Of a stretch of 64,000 bases of DNA, positions 1 to 9,400 are shown in pieces. Source of the DNA: Bacteroidales bacterium (GTDB taxonomy: Bacteria > Bacteroidota > Bacteroidia > Bacteroidales > WCHB1-69); contig JAFZZT010000028.1 of assembly GCA_017615595.1 (NCBI GenBank), positions 1 through 64,000 of the forward strand, given 5' to 3'. Made by a program: the position numbers and the translations under genes. The stretch's first letter is position 1; every line of letters starts with the position of its first letter. Under the pieces are notes generated by a model. It was given only the letters and a program-made list of their open reading frames with translations, was not told where the DNA came from and searched no databases.

Positions 1-2
1 AT

Positions 3-704
3 TTTGGCTCACGGTATTATAGCAGCGACTTGAGCATCTGGCTCAGCGTGGACCCGATGGCTGCGAAATATGCATCCTTATCGCCCTATAATTATTGCGC
101 GAATAACCCGGTTAAATTGGTGGATCCGGAGGGGGAAGCTTGGGAAACCCCTGAAGATGAGATTATGGCAAATGAACTCAAAGAAAAAGCCATGAATAAG
201 ATTGACCGAATTAATCATCAAATCGACCAATTGTATCAAAAAAAAGATCACACTAATAACGACAGAAAAGCTAATAATACTCAAAAGATTATAGATTACC
301 TTGAAACACAGAAATCTTTTTTGGACGAAGGTATAAAGACAATCGACGATATGGGCTCTAGAAAAGAATATACTTTTCACTTTAACGAAACTAACAATCG
401 TCATAGTAATGTTACTCAGAGAGGGGGCGATAATAATGGAATAATCGATATCAACATTTTCAGTGAAATTAGACACGAAACAGCTTGGCATGAGATGGTT
501 CATATCGGCGATTGGTTGTCTGGAAACAGCAATTATGGATTTTGTGATGGATTATTAGGTGCTTTTAATGATACAAAAGGTATTTTTGAAAAGCACGCTT
601 ATCAATCAGAATTTTCCTTTTCAAACAAACGCTTTCTTGAATTTAACATTAATTCATTATACAAAATTGATGAATATACATATAAAAAGTTTGAAAACAG
701 GTAG
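3..704 (+). CDS. RHS/YD-repeat protein C-terminus with metallopeptidase-like toxin tip (5' truncated by window edge)
   Basis: The frame is open back to the first bases of the window, so this is the 3' end of a larger gene; the TTG at 30 is not a real start. The first residues read GSRYYSSDLSIWLSVDP, then SPYNYCANNPVKLVDPEGE. This is the classic RHS repeat-associated core that precedes the variable toxin tip of polymorphic toxins. After a Lys/Glu-rich linker (nt 165-360) the tip has a zinc-protease HExxH motif, HEMVH, at 489-503, followed by GDWLSGN and a downstream EKHAYQSEF segment that could supply the third ligand Glu. I infer a metallopeptidase toxin delivered by contact. The next gene overlaps its end by 35 nt, as toxin-immunity pairs often do. 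The core is a firm call; the tip activity is inferred from the motif. Confidence 0.8.
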   Translation, partial: FGSRYYSSDLSIWLSVDPMAAKYASLSPYNYCANNPVKLVDPEGEAWETPEDEIMANELKEKAMNKIDRINHQIDQLYQKKDHTNNDRKANNTQKIIDYLETQKSFLDEGIKTIDDMGSRKEYTFHFNETNNRHSNVTQRGGDNNGIIDINIFSEIRHETAWHEMVHIGDWLSGNSNYGFCDGLLGAFNDTKGIFEKHAYQSEFSFSNKRFLEFNINSLYKIDEYTYKKFENR

Positions 705-1488
705 TTGCTTGTTGCTTCTTTGCCTGTTTCTGTTTGCCTGTGAACCCCTGAGCGCGCAGCGGCTTAAGAGAGTTTTCCACAATAGAAACTATGACATTTC
801 CTTTTCTGACAGCAACACGTTTGTGGTAACCCCACCTAATTTCTATTCAACGCTTGCTACACTTGGCTACAAGAATCAGTGGATATTAAGCTATGGCACT
901 TATGTGAAAAAAGGCCGTTATTACATCCTCACAGCTGATGAATCCATACGTTCGTGTCAAGGGACTTGCCGTAATTATCAGGTGGAGTTATCCCACACCT
1001 CCAAAGAAGACAGTTTATACTTGCAACTCCAATCACCCTATGAAGACAGTATCTCGGGTTGTCGAAGGGTGCTCTTATATTCTGTCAAATGTTACCTCTC
1101 GGACGGCAGTTTCACTGTTGTTTCCGACACCAATAATGTGATTGCCATCAAAAAAGGCGCGTTGAATGTCGAAAAGTGCGAAATATGCATCCAATACCAC
1201 CCCAACATCCTCTATGAGCATTACATTGTGACTCTTTCCTACAGACCTTATTGTAATGTTCAGATAGACAGCATACCCGCTGGAATCAATCATATCCGGG
1301 TGAACTTACCCACTTTGAATTATTATTCATTGTCATACAAACCCTACCAAGATTATAAAGTACGGATTTTGAGCAGGAACAGGATTCTTATGGAAGGTGA
1401 AGTTTTGAAAACGTACCCCAAACATCCTCGCAAGATCTCCTTTCGAAAGGAGTTGCGCATGCAGTTAAAACACCTTGGCCTTGAATAA
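670..1488 (+). CDS. Exported Cys-containing protein overlapping the RHS toxin, possible immunity protein
   Basis: The protein has 272 residues from the ATG at 670. The frame is open further upstream, but this start puts a clean signal sequence at the N-terminus: a charged head, then a Leu-rich core (GSCLLLLCLFLFACEPLSAQ). FAC could be a lipobox, or cleavage could follow LSAQ. The mature part is beta-rich with several Cys (RSCQGTC, KCEICI) and shows no family I recognise. The start lies 35 nt inside the RHS toxin gene. Position directly behind a polymorphic toxin tip, with overlap, suggests an immunity protein acting in the envelope. That is context only; it could also be an unrelated lipoprotein. 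Confidence 0.6.
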   Translation: MNIHIKSLKTGSCLLLLCLFLFACEPLSAQRLKRVFHNRNYDISFSDSNTFVVTPPNFYSTLATLGYKNQWILSYGTYVKKGRYYILTADESIRSCQGTCRNYQVELSHTSKEDSLYLQLQSPYEDSISGCRRVLLYSVKCYLSDGSFTVVSDTNNVIAIKKGALNVEKCEICIQYHPNILYEHYIVTLSYRPYCNVQIDSIPAGINHIRVNLPTLNYYSLSYKPYQDYKVRILSRNRILMEGEVLKTYPKHPRKISFRKELRMQLKHLGLE

Positions 1489-2009
1489 AAGAGACATCTC
1501 AACATTGTTGCCATTATAATATTGCTATTTCAATTAAAGCAATCGAGATTTTTCCTATCTTCGCCCCCGCCATGCACACCCCAGCCCCGACATATCGCTT
1601 TCTCGTCCCGCCAAGGGATATTCCGCGCAGAATCGCGGGGTGTGACGGGTGTGGCTGCCCGCACACCTCCGGCGTGCGATATTATTACCCGTGCGGCCCC
1701 TTTGCTACCAACCCCTGCAGACCTACGGCCTGCACCGAGCGCGCCATGCTGGTTTACGGTTTACCGATTACAGTTTACCGATTAAGCGATTATACGATTA
1801 ACTTCTTAGTTTCTTAGTTCCTTAACCCCCTCTAACCTTCTAACCGTTTAACCCTTTAACCTTCTAACCCCCTAAATTCTATCCGTTCCCTGTTTAGATT
1901 CACAAAGTCTTCACAGCCAGCATTCTAAAAAAATTAAATTTTTATCATCCACTATACAATAATATTAAGGAATGTTCGTTATACGGTTTTTGTACAATAA
2001 TTTAAAGAT
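1489..2009. other. Repeat-rich intergenic block without a gene
   Basis: I see no convincing gene in these 521 bases. About 1565-1750 is GC-rich and full of short inverted repeats, for example cgcacacctccggcgtgcg and tgcagacctacggcctgca; two overlapping frames are open through it, which speaks for composition rather than coding. About 1751-1880 is a run of near-repeats of 7-8 bases (tttaccgatta, ttctaacc, tttaaccc, cttcttagt). The last 130 bases are AT-rich leader for the oxidoreductase gene, with no clear -7 box. Confidence 0.6.
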
Positions 2010-3266
2010 ATGATAGATTCTACTATTTTTACCCCATGTCAGATAGGCCCGATCACGTTGCGGAATCGCACCATCCGTTCGGCTGCGTTTGAGAACATGG
2101 CATACGGTAACAAACCGTCTGAAGATTTGTTAAATTACCATAGAGCAGTGGCGAAGGGAGGCATCGGCATGACCACGGTGGCGTACGCTTCCGTCAGCCA
2201 AAGCGGTCTTTCCTTTGATGGTCAGCTGTGGCTTCGCGAGGAGATTGTGCCGGATTTGAAGGTCTTGACGGACGCCATCCATGCGGAGGGTGCCAAGGCT
2301 TCCATCCAGATCGGCCATTGTGGCAACATGACGCATCGTGCCACCTGCGGCCAGAAACCGCTCTCCCCGTCAGGTCGTTTCAACCTCTACTCTCCCACCT
2401 TCACCCGCAAGATCACCAAGGCGGAGATTTACGAGTTGGTGGAAGATTTCGGCAAGGCCATCAATCTGTGTCGCCAGGCCGGTTTCGACTGTGTGGAGGT
2501 GCATGCTGGCCACGGTTATTTCATCAGCCAGTTTCTGTCTCCCTATACCAACCATCGCAAGGATGAATTCGGTGGCTCTTTGGAAAACCGTATGCGCTTT
2601 ATGAAGCTCGTGATTTCCAAGGTGATGGAAGAGGCCAAGGATGATATGGCCATTGTGGTGAAGATGAATATGTTTGATGGATTCCGCAGCGGTATGCACG
2701 AAGATGAATGCATCAAGGTGGCTCAGGAATTGGAAAAACTGGGTGTACACGCTTTGGTGTTGACCGCCGGTTTCGTGAGCAAGGCTCCGATGCATGTGAT
2801 GCGCGGTGCCATGCCGTTGAAGACCCTCGCCTACTATATGGATGTCAAGAAGTTCTGGTGGCTCAAGATCGGTTTGCACTTGGGCGGGCGCCTCGTCATA
2901 CCGACAGTGCCTTATAAGGATGCCTATTTCTATGATACGGCCATGAAGTTCCGCCAGGCACTCAAGATGCCGTTGATCTATGTCGGCGGCATGGCGAGAA
3001 AAGAGGATATGGAGAAGGTCCTCGACTCCGGTTTTGTGGCCTTCCAGATGGCGCGTGCCGTCTTGCACGACCCAGACTTTGTCAACAAGCTGCACTCCGG
3101 CGAGGTGACTGTGAGTGGATGCAAGCACTCCAACTACTGCATCGGCCGTATGTACACGCTGGATATGCGTTGTCACCAGTGCATGCAGAACAGCGAGCTT
3201 CCGGAGAAATTGCGCAAGGAGATTGCCAAACAGGAAGCCGCCGTGGAGAAATCCAACAAACGCTAG
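2010..3266 (+). CDS. Old-yellow-enzyme family NADH:flavin oxidoreductase
   Basis: This 418-residue TIM-barrel flavoprotein would reduce activated C=C bonds with FMN and NAD(P)H in the cytoplasm. The N-terminal FTPCQIGPITLRNR strand, the central HAGHGYFISQFLSP motif followed by NHRKDEFGGSLENR, and the late GGMARKEDMEKVLDSGF phosphate-binding segment are all typical of the family. The C-terminal tail carries four Cys in a C-x5-C-x10-C-x2-C arrangement (GCKHSNYC ... RCHQC), which is not the usual position of the 4Fe-4S motif in 2,4-dienoyl-CoA reductases. There is no second FAD/NAD domain, so it is the short OYE form. The natural substrate cannot be told. It converges on purD with only 14 bases between the stops. 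Confidence 0.9.
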   Translation: MIDSTIFTPCQIGPITLRNRTIRSAAFENMAYGNKPSEDLLNYHRAVAKGGIGMTTVAYASVSQSGLSFDGQLWLREEIVPDLKVLTDAIHAEGAKASIQIGHCGNMTHRATCGQKPLSPSGRFNLYSPTFTRKITKAEIYELVEDFGKAINLCRQAGFDCVEVHAGHGYFISQFLSPYTNHRKDEFGGSLENRMRFMKLVISKVMEEAKDDMAIVVKMNMFDGFRSGMHEDECIKVAQELEKLGVHALVLTAGFVSKAPMHVMRGAMPLKTLAYYMDVKKFWWLKIGLHLGGRLVIPTVPYKDAYFYDTAMKFRQALKMPLIYVGGMARKEDMEKVLDSGFVAFQMARAVLHDPDFVNKLHSGEVTVSGCKHSNYCIGRMYTLDMRCHQCMQNSELPEKLRKEIAKQEAAVEKSNKR

Positions 3267-3284
3267 CTAACGGCTAACAGCTAA
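3262..3284. repeat. GCTAACR heptamer array spanning two convergent stop codons
   Basis: The array reads gctagctaacggctaacagctaa. It contains the TAG stop of the oxidoreductase (3264-3266) and, on the other strand, the TAG stop of purD (3281-3283), so the whole gap between the genes is repeat. Related copies lie at 30612 and 36709. Confidence 0.7.
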
Positions 3285-4540
3285 TTCTCGATAGCCTGCC
3301 AACCGATGTCTTCGCGGAAGAATAGGTCTGGGCAGGCTATTTTGTGTACGCCCTCGTAGGCATCTCGTTGGGCTTCGGCCAGGTTTTTGCCTTTGCCGAC
3401 CACGAAGAGTACGCGTCCGCCGTTGGAGACGCACTCGCCGTCTTTCATCTTGGTGCCCATGTGGAAGACGGTCTGGGCGACCTGATCCAGGTTGTGGATG
3501 GGGAAGCCTTTGCCATATTTGCCGGGGTAGCCCTTGGCGGCGAGCACCACGCCGAGGAAAGCCTCTTCATAGAATTCGGGCGATACGGGTTGGTGTGCCA
3601 GCAGGTCGAGGATATGTTGGATGAGGTCGCTTTTCATTTTCGGGAGTACCACTTCCGTCTCGGGGTCGCCGAAGCGGGCGTTGAACTCAATCACCTTGGG
3701 TCCTTGTGCGGTGAGCATGAGTCCTCCGTAGAGGATGCCGGTGAAGGGGCAGCCTTCCGCCACCATGGCGTCAGCGGTGGCCTGCATAATGTGCTCCACG
3801 GCCCAGTCGATCTGTGCCTGCGGGATGACAGGCACGGGGCTGTAGGCGCCCATGCCGCCGGTGTTGGGACCTTTGTCGCCGTCAAAGGCGCGTTTGTGGT
3901 CCTGGGCGATGACTAACGGCACTACCTGGTGTCCGTTGACCAGGGTGAGTAACGAGAACTCGGGCCCTTGGAGAAATTCTTCCATCAGCACTTTGCCGTC
4001 CCCGAAGTTGTGGTCAAGTAGCATGTCGCGGAGGGCTTGGTCAGCCTCTTCGGTGGTCATGGCGACGACCACGCCCTTGCCAGCGGCGATGCCGTCGTAC
4101 TTGATGACGATGGGTGCGCCCACCTTTTGCAGATAGGTGGCCGCCTCTTCATACTGGTCGAAGATACGGAAGGTGGCGGTGGGGATATGGTATTTGATCA
4201 TCAGGTCTTTGGCGAACTGCTTGCTACCTTCGATCTGGGCCGCCTTGGCAGTGGGGGCGAAGATGGTCAGGCCTGCCTCCTGGAAGCGGTCGGCGATGCC
4301 GTTGATGAGGGCCGCTTCAGGACCGACGATGGTGAGGTCCACGGCATGTTCGCGGGCGAAGTCCACCAGCGCGTCAGAGTCATGTTCGTCAATGGGCACC
4401 AGCTCCACGGGCACCTGGTGGATGGAACGCATGCCGTCGTTGCCCGGCGCGAGGTATAGTTGAGTGGTCAGAGGAGATTGAGCCGCTTTCCAAGCGATGG
4501 CGTGTTCCCGGCCGCCACGACCGATGATTAAAATCTTCAT
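3281..4540 (-). CDS. purD: Phosphoribosylamine--glycine ligase
   Basis: PurD (GARS, 419 residues, normal full length) joins phosphoribosylamine and glycine with ATP, the second step of de novo purine synthesis. The N-terminal MKILIIGRGGREHAIAWK motif is diagnostic. The ATP-grasp part follows (SKQFAKDLMIKYHIPTA, then KYDGIAAGKGVVVA), with the metal-binding EFNARFGDPETEVVLP near residue 290. Its ATG overlaps the TGA of the upstream lytic transglycosylase gene in ATGA, so the two are probably translationally coupled. Other purine genes in the window (purB, purN) are not linked to it. Confidence 0.97.
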   Translation of the reverse strand: MKILIIGRGGREHAIAWKAAQSPLTTQLYLAPGNDGMRSIHQVPVELVPIDEHDSDALVDFAREHAVDLTIVGPEAALINGIADRFQEAGLTIFAPTAKAAQIEGSKQFAKDLMIKYHIPTATFRIFDQYEEAATYLQKVGAPIVIKYDGIAAGKGVVVAMTTEEADQALRDMLLDHNFGDGKVLMEEFLQGPEFSLLTLVNGHQVVPLVIAQDHKRAFDGDKGPNTGGMGAYSPVPVIPQAQIDWAVEHIMQATADAMVAEGCPFTGILYGGLMLTAQGPKVIEFNARFGDPETEVVLPKMKSDLIQHILDLLAHQPVSPEFYEEAFLGVVLAAKGYPGKYGKGFPIHNLDQVAQTVFHMGTKMKDGECVSNGGRVLFVVGKGKNLAEAQRDAYEGVHKIACPDLFFREDIGWQAIEN

Positions 4541-5904
4541 TCTTTTTTGGTTAGTTTATATCCATTGTAACGATCCATGACCTCCTGCACATAGTTAACC
4601 GTGTGTTTTCCAGGATAATAGCCGCATTTGACATCCGGATCGCTGTAGTATTCTTTATGTGATTTCAGGAGAAGATAATCTTTCACTGACTCCCAATGCT
4701 CTGCGTCACCGCCGTACTTCTTGCACAGGGTGATGGCATCGAGGATATGTCCGGGACCGGAGTTGTAGGACCCGGCCACGAAGTAGTAGATGTCGGTGGA
4801 GTCCACTTTGTTGACGAAGATGTTGCGAAGGAAGTTGATATATTTCACGCCGGCTCGTATCTGGTCTTCCACCGTGGAGGTGTCGTTCAGGCCGTACCGT
4901 TCGTAGGTGACGGGCATCATCTGCATGATGCCGTAGCTGCCGCCCATGCCCAGCACGTCTGTGCAGAAATGAGACTCTTGATAGATGATGGAAGAGACGA
5001 AGCGCCAGTCGAGGCCGTAGTGTTTGCTGGCAGCTTGGATGCAGTTGTCGTAGGTGGAGATGTTGTCTTTTTTCTTGCCGAAGGAGTTGTTGATGACTTG
5101 GGAGTGTTGCGACAGATAGCGCAGGGTCATTTTCTTGTAGAACTTGGTCAGCTTGACATTGGTGAGCCACAGATTGATGGAGTCGTTCAGCGTTTTGTTT
5201 CTTGGATTCAGGATCCAGTTGCGGGGGAAGTCTTCGCCAATACGGGGTCCCATCACCAGATCCTTGTAGAAGGGCAGCAGGGTGATGGCGATATAATGGT
5301 TGCAGACCACATAGTCGATGAGGGTATCCTCCAGCATCTCGATCAGATCCTCCACCGTCTTGTCGGGGTGGTCCTGCTGGCGCCAGGTCTGAGGCATTTG
5401 CAGCGTGCTGAAGTTGAGTTTCTGATGGTATTGTGCCGGTGTATGCGCAATGTGGCTGGCTGTGCTGTCGAATACCATGTTTTTGCGCATCAGCAGGATG
5501 GGGTAGGTGAAAGAGTGGGGCTCCGACTCTGTCAGGTACATTGGCGAGAAGAAACTTTTGTTGAAGTCGAAGCTGACGATATCGTATTTGTTGGTAAAAG
5601 ACTTCATCAACATGGTGTCGGGGTCAGCCTCGATGGCAATGTCCACCTGCATATTGAAGTCCTTGGCTATCTGTTTGATCATGTCATATTGGAAACCAAT
5701 CACTTGACCATGATACACAAAATAGTCGGCGGCATGATAGAAGATGAGCGCTTTGAGGGTGTCGCTATGGTGGTAGGATTTTTTCTCGTGTTTGACGATA
5801 TGAGAGATAGGGGTGTAGTCAATCCTTCCGCGAAGAAGCAATGCACCCACTAAAATCACGGTGGCGGCAATGAATATTATTTCACCGATTATTCTTTTCT
5901 TCAA
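4537..5904 (-). CDS. MltF-type membrane-bound lytic murein transglycosylase
   Basis: The 455-residue protein starts with one N-terminal membrane anchor (IIFIAATVILVGALLL). A periplasmic solute-binding-like domain (SBP_bac_3 type, about 50-260) follows, then a C-terminal SLT lysozyme-like domain (about 290-440). The SLT signature is visible: SSIIYQESHF, whose Glu is the expected catalytic acid, then GSYGIMQMMPVTYERYG and a later YFVAGSYNSGPGH. This is the MltF architecture; the enzyme cleaves peptidoglycan glycan strands to 1,6-anhydro ends. The stop overlaps the purD start by four bases. No -7 box is visible in the 80 bases upstream. Confidence 0.9.
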   Translation of the reverse strand: MKKRIIGEIIFIAATVILVGALLLRGRIDYTPISHIVKHEKKSYHHSDTLKALIFYHAADYFVYHGQVIGFQYDMIKQIAKDFNMQVDIAIEADPDTMLMKSFTNKYDIVSFDFNKSFFSPMYLTESEPHSFTYPILLMRKNMVFDSTASHIAHTPAQYHQKLNFSTLQMPQTWRQQDHPDKTVEDLIEMLEDTLIDYVVCNHYIAITLLPFYKDLVMGPRIGEDFPRNWILNPRNKTLNDSINLWLTNVKLTKFYKKMTLRYLSQHSQVINNSFGKKKDNISTYDNCIQAASKHYGLDWRFVSSIIYQESHFCTDVLGMGGSYGIMQMMPVTYERYGLNDTSTVEDQIRAGVKYINFLRNIFVNKVDSTDIYYFVAGSYNSGPGHILDAITLCKKYGGDAEHWESVKDYLLLKSHKEYYSDPDVKCGYYPGKHTVNYVQEVMDRYNGYKLTKKE

Positions 5905-5984
5905 AACATAGAATTTAATATTCGGTCATCAATCTGGTCGGAGAGAGATGGCAGACAGGGCAGTAGGGGTGTGAGTGAATATAG

Positions 5985-6386
5985 TTAATATGTCTGGACC
6001 ATCAAGATGGTCTTGGAGGTGGTTTCGCCGTCGTTGACTTGCACTTGGGCGGCACCGGTATAGTATTTCACAGACACAATATTGCCTTCTTCATCCAAGG
6101 TGGTGTCGGCTTTGGAAGCGACCACATCCAGCAGGGCTGGGTAAGGGAATACATGTTCGAAAACACCGTTTGCATTCGTATATCCGTCAGCGCGGGCATA
6201 GTCGGCATATTCTTCCTTCCCGACCACGATATGGACATTGGGGCACACTTCACCGGTATCGATACCGTTGTTGGAATAGTAGCATTCAATATGCATGGTG
6301 CAGTCGTGGTTTTTCTTGCATTGAGAAAATGCCAAAGCCACGAAGGCGGCCAGCACTATCGGAACCAAAAATTTAAGTTTTTTCAT
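5985..6386 (-). CDS. Small exported lipoprotein-like protein with a carboxypeptidase-regulatory-like fold
   Basis: The protein has 133 residues, with an N-terminal signal (MKKLKFLVPIVLAAFVALAF) ending at SQCKK, a plausible lipobox Cys of the Bacteroidota type. The mature part has a segment ARADGYTNANGVFEHVFPYPALLDV, close in pattern to beta-sandwich carboxypeptidase-regulatory or transthyretin-like domains (GxTxxxGxF). No enzyme residues are visible. It stands alone between the MltF gene and sprA and has its own -7 box upstream. The family and role are unknown. Confidence 0.75.
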   Translation of the reverse strand: MKKLKFLVPIVLAAFVALAFSQCKKNHDCTMHIECYYSNNGIDTGEVCPNVHIVVGKEEYADYARADGYTNANGVFEHVFPYPALLDVVASKADTTLDEEGNIVSVKYYTGAAQVQVNDGETTSKTILMVQTY

Positions 6387-6408
6387 AATCCTAATTATTT
6401 TATGAGCC

Positions 6409-6417
6409 GCAAAAATA
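6409..6417 (-). promoter_or_regulatory. -7 box for the small lipoprotein gene
   Basis: TATTTTTGC on the minus strand, 22 bases ahead of the ATG at 6386. Confidence 0.6.
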
Positions 6418-6494
6418 ATAAAATCCTATTGTCTGGTGTCATAAAAAAACACAATTTTTCAATAGTGAAATGTCAAAAACTGCCGGGAGACCTA

Positions 6495-9400
6495 CTATTG
6501 AGATAGCATGAGCCGCAGGGCGATGCCGGTTTCAAAGTTCATGTTGTTGTACTGGTTCTGCACCTTCGGCCTGTTGATGGTCTGGTCGTAGTAGAATTTG
6601 ATGCCGACCATTTGGCTGAACTGGTACTCGGCAGCCACGTTGATGGTGGCGGTCAGGGTGCCGGCGGTCACCTGGTCTTGCAGCTCCTGGATCTTGCGCA
6701 GCTGGGTCTGGTTGCTTTTGAGGCCGACACCCGCGGTGAGGTTCAGGTCGCTGACGAACTGGCGTTTTTGTCCGGCGAACACCAAGCCAATCTTGAGGTC
6801 TTTGAAGCGGTAGCCGCCGGAGACGGCGAGTTCATAGTTGGAGGACTCGGTGATTTGGTTGTTGGTGAAGCTGATGGCCACGTTGCGCGATTGTTTGTAT
6901 TCCACCTTGAGGAGCAAGCTGTTGCGCAGGGTCATGTCAAAGCCGATGAGTGGGGCGAACTGTTCAGAGAGGGCAATCTGGTTCAGCTCTTCTCTAGGGA
7001 TGAAATCGCCCAGGGCGTTCAGGGCACTGCCGTCCTCCGCGTATGACAAGTTAGTAGCAAAGCCGCCTATCTGGTAGGTACAGGTGTAGCTGTGGGCGAT
7101 GGAGAGGCTCTGGAACACTTTGTCGATGCCCTTGATCTTGGAGAATCCGTTGTAGGTGAGGCGCCAGTTGGGCAGCGGTATCTTGATGAACGGCGTGGAG
7201 ATGTCCATGTTTTCCGCATCTTTGCCCATATAGGCGGAGAAGAATGCGCCCATGAGCACATCCTGCGAGATCTCGCTATAGCCTTCCGGGAAGCCTGTCT
7301 CGGGATTCACCTCGCCCGAGTAATTGGGGTTGGCCTCTGCCAGCCGGTTGGCGATCAGCAGTCGGACATTGCGGAAGTCCTCGAAGAGCTGGTCATAATC
7401 ATGGAAGAAGGTCTTCAAGCCACAATAGGTCATGCTGAAGGAGCCGTTTCTTTGCGGGGTGTAATGATAGAGAACGCCCTCCTCGTCCACATGGAAGTAT
7501 TCGGAGTAGTTCTCCGTATATCGGCGGGTGGCCGACACCTCGATGCGGAAGTCTTTGAACGGCTCGATGGTGGCTCGCAAGTTGAGGTTCTCGTTTCTGG
7601 TTCGCTGGTAGGCGGTGTTCATCAGCGAGTCGGTGGTGAGCCAGTTTCTGGCGGCACCGATGGCTTGGATGTCAGGTTGGCCGCCAAAGACGAACAGGAA
7701 GCCAGGAGACTTGTCGTGGAGGTCGATGCCGAACAGTTTGGGTGTGCCCATGTAACCAGGCAGCGTGGTACCGGCTCCGCGGGTGTAGTTGGCGGAGACA
7801 TTGCGCACCATCATGAAGAAACGCAAGGTTCCGTCCAGGATGATCTTCCCGTAGTTGGGCTTCTCCTTCAACGAGTCTTTGGCAGTATTATCCTCTTCCT
7901 TCGACTCCTTCTTCTGATTCTTATCCCTTAAGGAGTTTTGGCTTTGGGGTTTCCTGCCGCTGCCCTGGTTGATTTTTTTCAGATAAGGAATGTTGTTATA
8001 CAGGGTTACAAAATTCACATTCGCGTTGCCCTGGATGTTGTTGGAGTTTTGGATGATGTTACCCAGGTAGGACAAGGAGAGGGCGGAGGCGGTGAACTGA
8101 TAGGTGGACTGGTAGCGGACGTTGGCGGTGATCCAGTTGAACAAAGGTATCTTGTTGATAGGTATCTGATAGGTGCCGCTGAATACCTGTCTGTAGTCGG
8201 TGGTGCGTCCGCCGCGGCCCAGGTTGTGCCAGATGGAGTCTTTCTCCAGCTTGGTCTCGATACGTCCGTCAGGCTCGTCAATACGGGCGGAGGCGTCCGC
8301 TCGGAATTCCAGTTTCAGGCTCTGGAAGATATCCCAGTTGAGGGCATAGTTACGTGTCCAGTCGAAGGTCTTCACATAGCTGGTATCTACAATGATGTTA
8401 CCTTGGCTCTTGGGACGGTATTTGAACTCTTGCAGCTCCCGTCTCAGCGAGGTGCGGATCACCACGTTCTTGGGCATCGGGGTGATGTTGAAGTCGCGGA
8501 TCAGCTGCAGCCACTTGTTGCGCGTCCACTTCATCTTGCTGAACGGGCGGTAGTTTTTGGGGTTGGTGCTAAAGGTGTAGCCCAACTCGCCATCATGCGT
8601 GTATTCATTGTTCATCTCCAGGTCCACATCCCGTTGTATCAACTCAGAATAGGAGTAGGAGAAGTCCAAGTTTTCAACGTCCCAGGGATGCATCTTGGAG
8701 CCGCTCTCGAAGTTACGTTCCTTGCGGACATTCATGAGGTTGATGTTCTGGCGTTGGGTGAAGGCGGTGGTCATCTTGCGGAGCGAGTCGCGTTCCTCGG
8801 CGGTCTCGCACAAGGCCAGGTCTTGTTGCAGTTTCACATCCGGGTTGAGCGGGTTGTACTCCGGCATGGCCATGCCCATGGAGTAGTCGTAGTGGAACGG
8901 AATCTTGACATTCCACTTCTCGGGGAAGAAGAGTTTGCCGCCATCGATATTGGTGGCCACATCGACATTGATATTTGTTTCGTGGGAGCGTTCGGTCACC
9001 GACTGTTCTATGCCGCCGAATCCCGGGGTGGAGTAGGTACCCGACACGGTGATGTCGCCCACGTCAGCGATGTTCATACGGGCGCGCAACAGGGCCGCGA
9101 CACCCTGCTGGTCGTCGAAACCGACCAGACGAAGCTCGTTGACCCATACCTCCACCGACTTGGCTTCCATGTCGTCATTATCTAACATGCTTTGCTTCTT
9201 GGGGTTGCGGATACCGATCATGATGGTGGTCACGTCGCCCAGGTTGGGGTTGCCGACCACGGTCATTCTGTTGCCACCCTCCATGATCTTAGTGTAAGGC
9301 ACCAGGTTGCTGGTCAGCTCGCCATGTCTTACGGCCATATTGCGTTCGATCTTCCAAGCCACCAAGGAGTCGAGGTTGATGACCATATTGTTGGCCAACG

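Noticed and set aside
1522..1817. Two overlapping open frames in the intergenic GC-rich block
   Set aside because: Pro/Arg/Ala/Thr-biased peptides without motifs, open because of low stop frequency; no start signals.
7938..9185. 415-codon plus-strand open frame inside sprA
   Set aside because: It lies entirely opposite the sprA coding sequence, is rich in Val/Gly/His as expected of a shadow frame, and has no promoter or family motif.
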